Origin: Guyanagaster necrorhizus
Taxonomy: Eukaryota; Basidiomycota; Agaricomycetes; Agaricales; Physalacriaceae
NCBI RefSeq assembly: GCF_019112545.1
Contig: NW_025064893.1
Coordinates: 62,001 to 126,000, forward strand
DNA: 64,000 nucleotides
Reading direction: 5' to 3'
Shown here: in pieces, positions 1-11,518 of the stretch
Position numbering within the stretch: position 1 is the stretch's first letter
Layout: every line of letters begins with the position of its first letter
Program-made: the position numbers and the translations under genes
Notes under the pieces: model-generated
Databases searched by the model: none
What the model saw: the letters and a program-made list of their open reading frames with translations, nothing else
What the model was told of the DNA's origin: nothing

Positions 1-30
1 AAAAATCATAACATCACCTCTCTTTTAAAA
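1..30 (-). repeat. Edge of element B 3' LTR and its polypurine tract
   Basis: On the minus strand, positions 13-1 read TGTTATGATTTTT, the same as the start of the other LTR at 9596 downward. The preceding bases (30-14) are purine-rich (AAAAGAGAGGTGA), as expected for a polypurine tract directly before a 3' LTR. The rest of this LTR lies outside the window. Confidence 0.85.
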
Positions 31-39
31 CCATTGTCC

Positions 40-1300
40 TGATAGATCAATTGAGAGAAATTTTATAATCTCATATAGCTTTGTCAGCATTTATATCACA
101 TTTGTAGATCTATTGGTTGGATTCTGGCCTATAATCTTTCTATTTGACTAGATAGTAGACTACAGTATGAGTACTCCCACTATATACATAAACCTTCCAG
201 AGATTGTAGTTAAGAATCTGTTTGACTTTATAATGTTTTTTATCATTGATTAAGTCAGATTTGGAGACAGAAGGATTTTCTTGGTTAAGAAAGGCAGACA
301 TGATATAGGAAGTGATTAATGTTTCATTAAAGACTGGATGAATGCATCAGGACACAGGGAGTTTTAGGCAGTATACAGAGGCACTAACTTTTTCCAGAAT
401 AGGAAATAGTTCAGTTTATTTATCAGTATGTTTTTGTTTTAGATAGAGGAGGTGAAGATTTGTGGTGTCAAGCCAGACTTTATCATTGATAGAGTATTCA
501 TGTTCTAGTTGATAGTGTTTATCATATTGTGATTTCATAGTAGTGGCAGTTTTTTCAAGAGCTGTATGTGTTTTAGTATGAATAAACATCAACAGGTCTG
601 TGAAGTTGGATGATGCAGGAGTGGTGGTTCTTTGGTGATTGGTAATTATGACATGTGGATATTGTCTATGATTAATAAAGAAGAGAGTTTTGCTACTTGC
701 AGAGTGTATGCAGTTATTATGTTGAAAAGCCACAAGAGTGAGTCATTTGATCCAGTTATCTTATTTAGAGTTGATAAACATCCACAGATACTTTTCAATT
801 TCTTGGTTAGCACACTCTGTTTGCTCATCAGTTTGTGAATGGTAGGTAGTGGAGGCATTGCTGCAGATATTCAGAAGCTGATAGAGATCATCAAAAAATC
901 TTGATATGAATTGGAGGTCTCAGTCTGAGATGATGACTTGAGGCATCTCATGTTTTATGTAGACTTCATTGCATAGGATCTTTGCACACTCTTCTGATGT
1001 TAATTCCATTGAGCATGCAACCAGAATGATCACTTTAGAGAATCAGTCAATAATAATAATGATAGCATCATAGCTGTTGCAGTCAGAGAGTCCAGTGACT
1101 ATATCAACTGAAATATTGGTCCAAGACTCTCTAGGAACATTGTTTGGGTGAAGGGGAGCAGCTTGTGTCTGTGTGCTTGATTTGGTGTATTGATACATTT
1201 TGCACCTCTTAATATATCTTTTGATATCTTGTTCCATCTTTGGCCATCAGTACTCTCTCAACACTAGCTCCTTTATCTTCATAATCCCCAGATGTTCTGC
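40..1300 (-). pseudogene. Element B integrase and chromodomain remnant
   Basis: Minus-strand fragments match element A's integrase in order. At 1043-1237 are the end of the HHCC zinc finger (KRCKMYQ) and the first catalytic block (SVDIVTGL). At 416-733 is the block from AFQHNN to VWLDTTNLHL, just before the GPF motif. At about 50-265 is a chromodomain-like stretch matching A (LINDKKHYKVKQILNYNLWK, YLVK-stop-KDY, ESNQ). The stops include a TGG to TAG change in the chromodomain. At two codons where element A carries TGA, B carries CAA (1163-1165 and 434-436), so both point back to an ancestral CGA arginine. Non-functional. Confidence 0.88.
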
Positions 1301-1499
1301 AATGATGTGGTCATGAAACATTATGATAATCTCTCCTCTGAGTGCATAGTCTTGGAGAATGTAGATTTGATTGTTGTAATAGATCAAGTCCTTGTTTGCT
1401 GCACTGTGCTCTTGATCCATTCATATATCTCTTCCTCTGTCAGCATTATCATTGCTCTGAAGTGCTCTGGCTTCAAGAGCATTATTTTGCCATTGTCCT

Positions 1500-2900
1500 C
1501 TTCACCCTGGTTGTGATCTGGTCAGCAACTTAACAGGTCTGCCTTCTTGTTTGCTGTCTCCACTTTATGATGCAGAGTATATCAGTATTATAAGAGCTTG
1601 GTGATCTATTGGGCTTATCATTAATTGAGCTTTTGTGGTGATCAGAAGTATTAGAGATTTTGATGATTGGTTCAGACCTCAAAAATGTGAATGGCACTGA
1701 TTAGATAGTGTCTCCATTCAGCAAGTGTGAGTATAATAGCAAGTAGTTCCTTGTCATATATTTCATAGTTGCACTCAGTAGTGGTGAGCACCTTGGAGAG
1801 GAAGGTGACAGATCACCATTTTCCATCCTGTTTCTGTGAAAGCACTGCTCCTATTGCTCCTTTGCTCAAATCAGCTTCCACTCTGAATTGCTTCTTCTCT
1901 GTTGGTATCATTAGTACTATGTCTTTGGCTAACCACTTCCTCAGATCTTCAAATGCTGATTGCTGAGCTATCCCCTAAGACCAAGAGGCATTTCCTGTAA
2001 GTTGTGTCATGGGACAGACAATCTTGCTGTAATCTCAGATAAACTGGCAGTAAAAGTTCATAAATCCAAAAAACAATTGTAGCTCCTTCTTCTTGTTCAG
2101 CATTGGCCATTCTATCACTCCTGCCACTTTGACTGGATCCATCCAAATGTTCTCTTTGCTGATAATGACTCTGAGGTACTCAGTCTTCAGTACCTCAAAT
2201 TCACATTTCTTGGCCTTAAGAAAAAGCTTGTGCTTCCTCATCAGCTCTAGTACTTGCCATGTGAGCTGTTGGTGTTCATTCTATCCTTTAGACATAATCA
2301 GGATATCATCCAGATAAATAGTGACCTTTCTAGTCACTATGAGGTCCTTGAAGATGTCATTCATTATCAATTGGAAGGTGGCAGGAGAGTTTATTAGGCT
2401 AAAGAATATAATCTTGGATTTGAAAAGCCCTCAGTTAGTTCAAAATACTGCCTTCCATTCATCTCCCTCTTTGATCTGGATATTGTTATATCCTTGTCAT
2501 ACATTCAACTTAGTGTAGTATTTCACTCCTTAGAGTTTGTCCATCAATTCTGAGATCAAGGGAAGAGGATAATGATTCTTGATCACCATCTCATTCAGCT
2601 TTCAGTAATCCTGAACTGGTCAGAGCTCTCCATCCTTCTTTTTGACAAAGAAGAAGGGAGAGGCCATAGGGGATTTTAATAGTCAGATCCTTCCACTGGA
2701 AAGATTCTCATCTAAGAACTTGTCAAGTTCCTGCTGTTCCAGTTACTCAAGAAGGTATATTTTACAGTCTAGGTTGATATTGGCATTTGGAATGAGCTCA
2801 ATCCTATGATCCTAAGGCTTTGGTTCCAGCAATTCATCAAAATTCTGTTTATTGAAGAGGTCTCAAAAGTCCTGCACCCATTCCAGCACCATTTCTTTGA
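1500..2900 (-). pseudogene. Element B reverse transcriptase and RNase H remnant
   Basis: The clearest piece is 2035-2241 (RKHKLFLKAKKCEFEVL, then YLRVIIS and FFGFMNFY), the RT thumb/connection segment shared with element A. Upstream at about 2296-2316 the catalytic box reads YLDDILIMS, with both aspartates (codons on + positions 2305-2310). Element A has lost one of these. RNase H similarity follows towards 1520. Many codons are altered by C-to-T or G-to-A at former CpG sites, for example the arginine after WFI, which is now TGA. Non-functional because of stops throughout. Confidence 0.88.
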
Positions 2901-4420
2901 ATGTCTTAGCCTTCTTCTCAGCATTTGCTTTAGCAGCTAGGTTGTTGGCATGATATACCACTTGAATGCAGATTGTCTGGTCTAAATTAACTGCAGGGAT
3001 AGTGTCTTTGTCTTCTATCTCTTTATTACACTGGTCCTCAGAGTTCTTATCCAGTAGTAGTTCAAAAGAGACTTTTCAGCAATAGTAATATGCAAAAGTG
3101 ATCTGCTCTGTCTTCCAATTGATCAATGGGTTATGCCATGTGAGCCAATCATAGCTGAGGAAGATTTCTTTGGATCTCAGCTCAGTCACAGCTAAATTGA
3201 TCTATTCCAAGCGATCCTGATCATTAATTGGAGTTTGACAAACTCTGTGATTGAGCTGGCTTGGTTCTTGGTCCTGTCAGCATTGTAAACTAGGATTAGA
3301 CCAGCAGTGGCTTAGGTTCAGAGATTGTGATTAGTGATGAAAGCATGATTGATGGAACTCCTAGTGCAGCTGCTGTCAATCAGAGCAGTGACTATATGTA
3401 TGGACCAGTTAGTGAAAGTCTTAATCTGCACTTTCATGATTAGGTCTCTTCCTGAGGTCTTTTGTCACCAAATATATTTCCTGGGCCTCTTTAGTTCATC
3501 TAGCCATTCCAAGGCTTGATTCCTCTCTGCCTTTCTCATTTCTTTGATCATTTCATTAATTATTTCTTTGGCCTGAGTTTTATATATCCAGTTCTTGAGC
3601 ACAGCTTTGGCCCCAGCCTTGTTCTTGGCACTCTGGATGGCTTGCCAGATCCATTCAGTTTTTGTTACAATTTTTCCACTTTTCTTTCTTGATTAACTCC
3701 TATTTATGCTTAGTCAGAGCATCTAGACCAGCAGTTATGACTGTGGGACAGGCTTAGTCACTATAATAAGCCAAGTCTGCCATTGTCCTCCAATGATGAC
3801 AATATCTCTTGACAATAGACAATACTCTTTTGTAGATAGTTGTGATGCTTAAGGACAATAAGCACTATAGCTTAGAAACACATAATTAATAGGCATATAT
3901 TTATATCATAGGCAAACAGTATATAAGTAGTGTAGCTCTCACTGTACATCCCCAGCTTCAAGCTAAAGTTTATCTTTATCATTCTACCTCAAGCTGACTT
4001 GTAATTGGCCTTGGAATATAACACCACACAAGTACATATAGTGAACTTAGGTGTGACTGTATGAACTTGATACAGCATTCATTTATCACATATGTAGGTC
4101 ATGTGTCACTTGGGCTTAACAGTTTTGAATGGCTTGAGCCAGCCATCAGGAGTCTCTCCCTCTGTTTGGCCTGCAGGCAGTTGAGTTTCAGGTTTAGGTG
4201 ATTCCTTGGGTGGTCTTATGATAGTCATTAAATGGGGTATATTTGAATGCATATAAATAGAGATAACTACAGAGCTAGCATAAGTTTATCCAGTGGTATT
4301 TTGAGACACACTATAAAGTCCTTTGGCTGATTGAGTAGAATCACTTACTCATTGGCCCCATCTTTTATCTCCTCAACCTTCATGTTCTTCTCAGGTTTCT
4401 CAAGCCCATCAGCTTTTTTC
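2900..4420 (-). pseudogene. Element B protease region, split by a solo LTR
   Basis: The aspartic protease box is recognisable near 3355-3395 on the minus strand as ALIDSSCTRSS, matching ALIDSGCTGSS of element A. Upstream, the segment matching A's KPFETEWTW is split at 3663-4121 by a plus-strand solo LTR. Sequence on both sides of the LTR joins cleanly when it is removed. Stop codons occur throughout, so this part encodes nothing. Confidence 0.8.
3663..4121 (+). repeat. Solo LTR of an A-related chromovirus inside element B
   Basis: The stretch starts TGTTACAATTTTT, ends GGCTTAACA and is about 459 bp long. It aligns along its length with the LTRs of element A: the motifs TTATGCTTAGTCAG, GATGCTTAAGGACAATAAGCAC, AGCTTCAAGCTAAAGTTTAT and CACTTGGGCTTAACA are shared apart from CpG changes. 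It is flanked by the perfect direct repeat GTTTT (3658-3662 and 4122-4126). It lies in opposite orientation to element B and interrupts B's coding sequence, so it arose by LTR-LTR recombination after an insertion into B. Its self-primer motif reads AGCTTCAAGCTAA, with CG changed to CA. Confidence 0.93.
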
Positions 4421-4439
4421 TGTAACTTGGTGATCTAAG

Positions 4440-7135
4440 CCTGTATATCTTCTTGGGTGCACTTCTTCAGGCAGTTCTGAGACAGATGACCTTTCTCTCT
4501 GCAGTTGAAGCATTTGTCTTTCTTCTTCATTCAATCTATGTCTATTGGTTTTCTGGTTCCAGTATAGGTCATCCTGGTTTCAGTCTTCCATGAAGTGTAT
4601 GAGGAAGTTGGCATGCTAGGCTTCAGGGAGATGGCTGATCTGTTGGGCTTGCTAGGGTTCACTCAGTCAGATTTGTATTTGTTCTGATAGTAGATGTTGG
4701 CCACCTTCTGCTGCTGCCACTCTTTGTTTATTATAGTTACTCACTCTTTCCATTTGTCATACTCCTTTGGGATATTGATTCCAATGTCTGAGATGATCAT
4801 CATATATAATCAGGAAACACTGATCTTTAACATCTTGACTACATGCCTATTGTCATCAATATCATTGAAGACTCCTGCTAACTTGATGAGCTGTTCTAGC
4901 TTGTCAAAGTATTCAGTGATAGTCTTATTGCCCATCCATAGTTTCTTCATCTTGTTTTTGTATATTTCTTGTACAGCAGAGTCAATAAACTTGTCCTGGT
5001 GACATGCTCTCCCCATGTTCAGATGTGCAAAATTGCAAAATCTGAGAATACATGGACTATATTCCAGTCAACTAAGCATGTAACCAAAAATAGGGCTAGA
5101 GCACAAAGAAATCTAGCTATTATGATGCTAAACTGCTATAACAATGAGCAGAGTGCATAGCCTAGTGATAGACTAATACCAGAGGGGTTATACTGCATGT
5201 GAGGTTCCAGCACTTGGCCCTAAACGCGCTAATATCATTATAAGAAGATATGCTAAAAATAAAAAGGGTATGATTGAAATATAATTGGCAATTCTGATCA
5301 CATTGATCAAGGATGCACATCTATTGATGTACTAATGGGACATGCCTTAGAACAGAGAACTGAGACCTAAAGAAAGGTATCTGAATAACTGGGTGTTGAA
5401 CAGAGAAATAGAATGATGACAACAAAGTAATAAATAGAGAAATACTACCAAAGAGTGAATAGTGCACATAACACTCAGAGACTTGTGTGCATATTTATGG
5501 TGCCTTAGCATGCATAATACAGCAAGGAACCCCACATCATACTGAGGTATGACACATAACTATTAGATGAATTAATTGATGTGTGCTAGACTAAAAGTGG
5601 CATGTATTGTGAGTCAGATGGAATGTCTGGACACTAGAAAAGAGAACATAGTCATTGTGGCTGACTCCAGACATGAGAGATAATCCAGGGGGATCTGGAA
5701 CAATTCTCCAATGTCAGAATGCCCCACTGGAGAAATAAAAAAGTGAGCAGATCTGGCTAGGCCAGCTAGCTGATGTCAGCTAGCAAGGAAACAGCAGGCA
5801 CAGTCCTGACCTGGAACAGAATAAGTGCAGCAACTGTGATATGTGTGCAAATAATACCTGCAGGATCTGAGATGGAGTTCCATGCTTTGAAGATACTATA
5901 GTAGAGTTGTATTAGTAAGTACCTCAGTAGAAGTATTTAAATACCATGTTGTATGAGTAGAATACAGGTTTCTGACCCCCACAGTTGCAGTGTATTAGGC
6001 ACAGAAAGCCTTGCACCCTAGCTCTATATTTGTGTTTGTAACTTTGAGGAGAGAATAGACTTATTACTGATATCATTGAGAGAGATTTGAGAACTAAGCA
6101 AGGCACAGAAGCTTACAAGAGACTTGAGTCCAAATTGATAAGAGGTTTTGGATTGCACTCTAATCTGAGAATAAGAGAGCAGTGTCTGAAGGGCATTATC
6201 TTGAGTTTTTGAGGTATTTGTGATGTGCAGCACTACAGGTAGCAGAGGTTCAAACCCTTTGGCTTGATTAGTGTGCGCTTTTTGTGATATTTCTGCAGAT
6301 TGGCAGAGGTTTAAATCCTTTTGTCTGTTGGACAGTGTTTATTATGTGTTGTATCTCTGAATCACATAGGTTTGAATCTTGTGAGTCTATGATTGCTTTG
6401 GAAGCTTGTGTACAGAGATTGGAGCTCTTTGGCACTTGTAGACATGTTTGTGATTGGTTTCTGCTTAGAGCACTAAGCTTTGAATCATGTATTGTGTGTG
6501 TTAGGGATTTTGATTTAATCTGAGCTGTGCTTGAATCTTTTGAGAGCTTTGTGGGAGTGTTTCAACATATTATATTGAGCTGCAGTACTCTTTTGCCTTA
6601 AGGCCTGGCAACACCTGTTGCCATCTCTTGATAAAATGAAAAGCCTTGAGACTTAGAGTAACCTAAGACAGTTGTATACATGCTATTGCTATTTGCATGC
6701 AGTGGTCTCATTGAAGAAGACAATTAGATTTGCTGTGACTACTTTTATCACATTATAATCTCTCCACAAACTAAGAGTATTGTGTGTGTTGATGTGGGTG
6801 TGATCAGTGGATAGCACTCTGCTGCATCCATTTTCATCTTGTGTGCATGCAGAACCTCTTCATCAGACCATCTGTTTAAAAGGTTCTCAGAATAGCAATT
6901 GATGATGCTGTCTGGTACTAGAATAGAAGTTCATAGATTGCAGGGTCTATCAGATTTTAGCCTTGTCTTCAAAATAGAAGGCCATGAAGGCAACCCTGTA
7001 GATGTTGGCCATAAGATAAGCAGAGTACACTTTGAAGTACTGTTTACAACTGGTGAGGAATCTGTCAATGTTATCTGATGCCTCTTTGAATGGTCATGGT
7101 TTTCATATCAAATCAGGCTTGCATTAGATCAAAGA
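4440..7135 (-). pseudogene. Element B gag (capsid and zinc knuckle), interrupted
   Basis: The nucleocapsid zinc knuckle is at about 4485-4520 (CFNCREKGHLSQNC, a full CX2CX4HX4C). The capsid C-terminal part is at 4810-5003 (KFIDSAVQEIYKNKMKK, ITEYFDKLEQL). The capsid N-terminal part is at 6858-7135, matching A's FEVYVGYIG and EDKAKT region. The two capsid halves are separated by about 1.85 kb of unrelated DNA (5003-6858). The in-frame stop after the EWKE-like motif (TGA at 4743-4741) is at the same codon as in element A. Non-functional. Confidence 0.85.
5003..6858. repeat. Unidentified insertion of about 1.85 kb in element B gag
   Basis: Element B's capsid reading breaks at about 6858 and resumes at about 5003 where element A is continuous, so this block is an insertion or the relic of one. 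It is AT-rich and CpG-poor, has no long ORF, and no clear terminal repeats or target duplication could be read by eye. Within it, 6247-6429 contains three 61-bp-spaced copies of a tRNA B-box-like word (GGTTCAAACCC at 6247, GGTTTAAATCC at 6308, GGTTTGAATCT at 6369), with weaker copies near 6477 and 6529. It could be a SINE-like, LTR or non-autonomous element; I do not recognise it. Confidence 0.6.
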
Positions 7136-8740
7136 GGCATTGACCACAAGAGGCTCCATCAGGTTTGGACACCCATCAAAGGACAGATGCTTCCACTCTT
7201 TGGGCAGGGCAGGGAAGGAGTGTAATGACCCACTGTTGGCTATCAGGCTTCCTGTCAGGCCACCAGCTGGCTTCCTGACTATTCATCTGTCTCTAATGGT
7301 GAAGTCTAATTTAGTAGCCTCTGGATCATCTTCTCCAGCTTGTCTGCTTATGGTGGCTTCATCAGCAGACAGTTGTCCACTAAGGAGCCAGCTCTCTCTA
7401 CCCTTCTAAGAGTACCAAGCTATAACTGGCTTCTCAGCTGGTTGAAGCTGTCATTATAAGATTTGAGCAGGAGTGGTTCAGATAGATGGTGCTGTGTAGA
7501 TGGCCTGCTTCAGGAGAATGAGAGGAGTGTTCAGCATTGGTTGGACCCTGTACTTGAATTGATAACCTGGAAGTTTGGCCAGAGGGTCTTTGGAGCAAGC
7601 TCTGTTGTAGAGGAAAATAGCCTGTTCAGTCATGGCATACTGTAAAATATCAATTCTTTCAGTATCATCTGCTACTAAGTATTTCTCTCCAAGTGGCAAC
7701 AACCTCCAGCTTATATCTCAAGGGAGTTCTATGACTCTCTCCTGGTATAACCTTATAAACTCTCTCTCCTTTTCACACTGTATCTCTTCTTCAAGTAATC
7801 CTTCATCTTCTGATTCATAGAATCCTTCAGGCTAGTCAAAAGGCACTATGTCTCATTTGTTGTCCTCCTCACTGTCTCCACTATTCTCTGCAGGAAAGTG
7901 GTTGGGTGGATCTAAATGGACAGTGCCTGGGGTTTCACTATCATGGGTGAACTGTCCTTGGTTACTGGGTCTGGAATCAACAGAAGAGGTAGGAGGGATG
8001 AGTCTCTTGCTAGACTTATTCCTGCCTTCTATTGCCCCCACTGCTGTGTGATACTCTCAGAGTCAGTCAGTATTCCACTCATCAAGGAGTACTCCAGCAA
8101 TTCTGCCTTAGATGAGTTGCCAGATGGTTGATTCAGAGATATAGGCTGAAAATGGAGGGTGGATTCCATAGGTAGATAGAGGAGTGTTGGGAGTTTGAAG
8201 AAGGAAATTTGTGATGGAGGGTTTGGGAGACTCTGGTTCAAGCCAACTTACCAATGAGCCTCATTGGCTTGGCTCTTGGAAGAGGCCCTGGAGCTTGCTA
8301 TGGTATCCACTTTGCTCATAGTGGTCTCTTTATTGTCATTGTCTTCTTTCTTCTTTATATTGCTCTTGCTGGTAGGCCTTCTTGGCACTATGCTATACCT
8401 CAGACTCTGACTGAGTTCTGGCTGGCTGTGCTTCATGGGCTCTTGCAACATCTCAGTCTATTTCTCTCATATCCTAGCAGCAGAGGCTGGGGTTACTGTG
8501 CTCATCACTTTGAACAGTGGAGTGTGAACTTGAGAGGTCTCTGTTGGTGGTAGCATGAGAGTTGTGGATAGAGCCTGTAGCCATCCTAGAGGTATCAAGA
8601 GTCTTGAGCACAGTTTTCAATTTCATGCTCCAGAGAGATAGTGGAGGAGGCAGAGGATAGCTCAGTGTTGAAGAAGTCATCAGAGAGGTCCTCATCCTCA
8701 TGGTCTGGGACTGGAGAGAGGTTTGGCAGGTTATGACAGA
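7136..8740 (-). pseudogene. Element B leader/gag N-terminal region remnant
   Basis: The minus-strand frame at 7478-7702 (ERIDILQYAMTEQAIFLYN, ending KQAIYTAPSI) matches element A's KRCILQYAATEYAWKEY and KRAIYVAPSI at 13330-13512. A second block at 7853-8041 is in the same frame (PPNHFPAENSGDSEEDNK) and aligns with A at about 13050-13120. Thus the long proline- and acid-rich region before capsid is a shared part of this element family, not an accident of A. Many stops; non-coding now. Confidence 0.75.
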
Positions 8741-9142
8741 GGATGTGTCAGTAGTATTGTCAGTGACACTGGTGTTCTTCTTGTTCTGCCAGAAGAGCTT
8801 CCAGATCTGGGATCTGAGTGGTGGCTTCTAGTATAGTTCCTGGTGCAGGCTAATCAGTGGCTCATGCAGGCTCAGAGGGAAGGTTATAGAGGGAAAGAAT
8901 GAATGTAGCATTTTGGGTTTGGCAGTAGATCATTTAGAGGCTATCATAGTATCTGACTACTTAAGCAGTGACAGACTGATTTCTTTGGCAAAGGTATACA
9001 ATAATGAAAAGCCTGAGCAGGATGCCAATGATAGTACTTAAGAGCTTGAAAAAGTCTGAGGTGATATTGCAGGTTGATAGTATTTGGTTTCCTTCACTCT
9101 TAAAGTGCATAAGGAAAGGAAAGCAGGAAGCTTTGAGCTAAC
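8741..9142 (-). other. Element B 5' untranslated leader with primer-binding site
   Basis: This lies between the 5' LTR (minus strand) and the first recognisable leader coding. Directly after the LTR, + positions 9129-9140 read AGCTTTGAGCTA. Its reverse complement TAGCTCAAAGCT is the B equivalent of element A's primer-binding site and matches, base for base, a motif inside the B LTR (about 9303-9314). Otherwise no gene is visible. Confidence 0.65.
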
Positions 9143-9596
9143 TGTTGGATCTAACTGGCATGTGACCTGAACATATAATAAACTGGCACTGTATCATGTT
9201 CATATAGTCATGTTAGAGTTTACTACATGTGTTCTGATAGGTTAAGTGCTTCAAGACCAAAAACAGGCTAAGCTCAAGAGAGAGTAGTATGAGATAAACT
9301 TATAGCTCAAAGCTGGATTACTACAGCAAGAGCTATCCTACTTATATACTGTCCTGAGTCATGATAAATATAAATACTGCCTATTATACTGTTTTGCATT
9401 ATGCAGCTTGTTCTGCCTAATCATTAGAGTGTAGACAATGAAGAGTGGTTCATAAATGAGGTGACCAAGTATAATGCATTATCCATCTGTTGTGATTACA
9501 TAATCTTTCCCACACCCTTGAGTAAGTGCTCATGATAAGATAGGCATCCTAATAAAATAAGAAGAGAAAATCATAAGATAAGAAAAAATCATAACA
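9143..9596 (-). repeat. Element B 5' LTR
   Basis: About 454 bp. On the minus strand it begins TGTTATGATTTTT at 9596, the same word as positions 13-1, and ends at TG/CA in AGATCCAACA at 9143. Internally it holds the motif AGCTTTGAGCTA (about 9314-9303) that pairs with the primer-binding site just outside the LTR, as in element A. It is related to, but clearly divergent from, the A LTR. Confidence 0.85.
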
Positions 9597-11082
9597 TTTG
9601 CTCTGTCTATGAGCAAGGTTCAGTCAGTGCCTGATGCTATTCACAAGATGGACATACCAAAGGACCATACCTTTAACACCAAAGGCCAACAGCAGCCACT
9701 GATGCCTATGCAGTGATTGTGGTACAACAAGGTCATCAATGAGATGCTGGAGTCAAAGATTATTGCCTCTGTTCACCTCAAAGATGCAAAATATGTCTCT
9801 CCAACTGCTTTCACTCAGAAAGCCCATCAGAGTGGAAATGCTCTATCACTGAATGATCTCAAACACCAGATGAATGACCAGTGTATTGCTACAGGTTTTT
9901 CTTCATCACATGATATGCCAGACTGACTAGTGCTGAGAGACATGGTTGCCACTCCTCTGATAGCCTCTCCAGCCTGGCATGTCTGTCACAATTTCTAGGA
10001 ACTGAATAAGATAACAAAGGTGGCATCAATGCCTCAGAGAGATATACAGTTCAAGCAGAGATTGCTGTCAGAACATAGGTGGATCACAGTGTTTGATTTT
10101 GCAAAGGGCTTTTATGCTTGTAAGACAGATAACTCCACATACCCATATCTATGTTTCTATGTTAAGGGCCATAGTCTCTTTACATACCTCAAGATGCCAT
10201 TTGGTCTGACAGGATCCTCAGCTATATTTGCCAACACAATGAGAAATGCAGTGAGGGACTTAGTGGGGTTGATAGTACAGCTCTTTGTTGATGATGGTGG
10301 TTTAGTGGGGTCAGATTTCATGAAAAAGATGGCAGACCTTTGAATGGTGTTCATATGCATTCATGACAAAAGATTATCAGTCTCAGCAAGAAAGACACAG
10401 TTCTTTATGACAGAGGCAACATTTGTGGGTAGAAGAGTTGGTCCACAAGGTATCCAGCCTGATTTAGCAAAGTTAACAGCAATCATAGAATGAGAGAGAC
10501 CCAAATCAATGCTCAATCTGAAGGCCTTCTTGGGCTTAGCTGGGTACTTCAGGAAACTCATACCTAACTATGCAAAGATCACAAGGTCTCTTTTCAATCT
10601 AGAGAGGAGAGAAGATGTGAGTGGAGTGAAGATGAAAGTAGAATAGTGGAGGCATATGGCAGCAGTAGACTTGCAGAATGAATGGAGAAAAGACCAGGAT
10701 AGGGCTTTTCTAGTGTCAAAGACAGTATTGACCTCACAACTAGTACTATGTGGCCCACAGTTTGACAGCATGTCATTCATTATGACAACAGATGGCTCAA
10801 AGGAAGGCAAAGGTATGATGCTCTCCTAACAATTCACTTATGCATTGAATGGTTGAACAGTTACATGGGTGCATCTAATTGCTTATGCCTCAAAACAAAC
10901 TTCAACATTGGAGAAGAGATACAAGCCATACTTACTGGAGCTTGCTGTTCTGAAGTTCACTCTCAAAAAATTCTCTGACACAGTCTATGAGTTTTCTATC
11001 AAGATTGAAACTGATTGCCTTGCCTTTCAGGACTCAATGACCAATAGTAATCTGTCATCAACTCATGTGCACTGGCTCAAAT
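9597..11082 (+). pseudogene. Element C: decayed Ty3/Gypsy RT and RNase H
   Basis: Plus-strand fragments of a different Ty3/Gypsy lineage. RT is at 9717-10343 (WYNKVINEMLESKIIA, WITVFDFAKGFYA, LKMPFGLTGSSAIFANTMR), with the catalytic box FVDD at about 10285-10300. The thumb and the Ty3 connection motif are at about 10380-10570 (FLGLAGYFRKLIPNYAKI). RNase H is at 10785-11082 (TTDGSKEG, YASKQTSTLEKRY, LLELAVLKF). Frames are broken by stops and CpG is nearly absent. The 5' part is missing because element B is inserted at 9596/9597, and element A is inserted at 11082/11083. It resumes at 19161. Confidence 0.88.
11078..11082. other. Target-site duplication of element A, left copy
   Basis: CAAAT directly before the 5' LTR equals CAAAT at 19156-19160 directly after the 3' LTR. 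The 5-bp length is typical of Ty3/Gypsy integrases. Confidence 0.95.
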
Positions 11083-11517
11083 TGTTACGAATTTCTCCCC
11101 TTTTATTCCCTTTCACCCCTATTCATGCTTAGTCAGGAGGCACAAGACCGTGGGAAGCTTAGTCAGCACAACTAATTTGCCCATCTTGTCACTACGACAG
11201 TCAAGCCCAATGACAGCACAATCATCCTTTTATGTATGGTAACGATGCTCAAGGACAACGAGCACCATGGATACAGACACACATAATAAGCAAGTAGTAT
11301 AATTAGGAGACATCTGGATAGTATTTAAGGACCAATGCTCTTGCTGGTAAAACCCAGCTTCGAGCTAAAGTTTATACATACCATTCTACCTCGAGTCTAT
11401 ATCTGACCTTGTATCACATTGCACGGGTATACATCAGTGAACCCAGGTGATTCCTCGAAGTGCGAAGGAACACCTGCTTATCACGTGTATCTGTCCATGT
11501 GACACTTGGGCTAAACA
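11083..11517 (+). repeat. Element A 5' LTR
   Basis: 435 bp, starting TGTTACGAATTTC and ending GGCTAAACA. It contains a TATA-like TATTTAAG (11322-11329) and, about 30 nt downstream, the self-primer motif at 11356-11368. Compared with the 3' LTR, several differences are CpG against TpG or CpA, for example at about 11151 and at about 11217, where the two copies read TG and CA, which implies an ancestral CG. Confidence 0.97.
11322..11368 (+). promoter_or_regulatory. LTR promoter TATA box and predicted transcript 5' end (self-primer)
   Basis: TATTTAAG lies at 11322-11329, and AGCTTCGAGCTAA starts at 11356, a normal TATA-to-start spacing. The 13-nt word is the exact reverse complement of 11519-11531 just outside the LTR. 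In Tf1/sushi retrotransposons the first bases of the mRNA fold back on the primer-binding site and prime reverse transcription; this arrangement fits that. The start site itself is inferred. Confidence 0.75.
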
Positions 11518-11518
11518 A

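Larger units (their letters stand above)
1..9596 (-). mobile_element. Element B: decayed Ty3/Gypsy chromovirus, left LTR off window
   Basis: This is a minus-strand LTR retrotransposon read from 9596 down to 1. The order on its own strand is 5' LTR (9143-9596), leader/gag, protease, reverse transcriptase, RNase H, integrase, chromodomain, polypurine tract (about 14-30) and the first 13 bases of the 3' LTR (13-1). All domains match element A but are littered with stops. CpG is nearly absent: I find only isolated cases, for example near 3210, 5225 and 6274. B sits inside element C, and the five bases after its right LTR (9597-9601, TTTGC) should be the target duplication, whose partner lies left of the window. 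It cannot code for active proteins. Confidence 0.92.
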
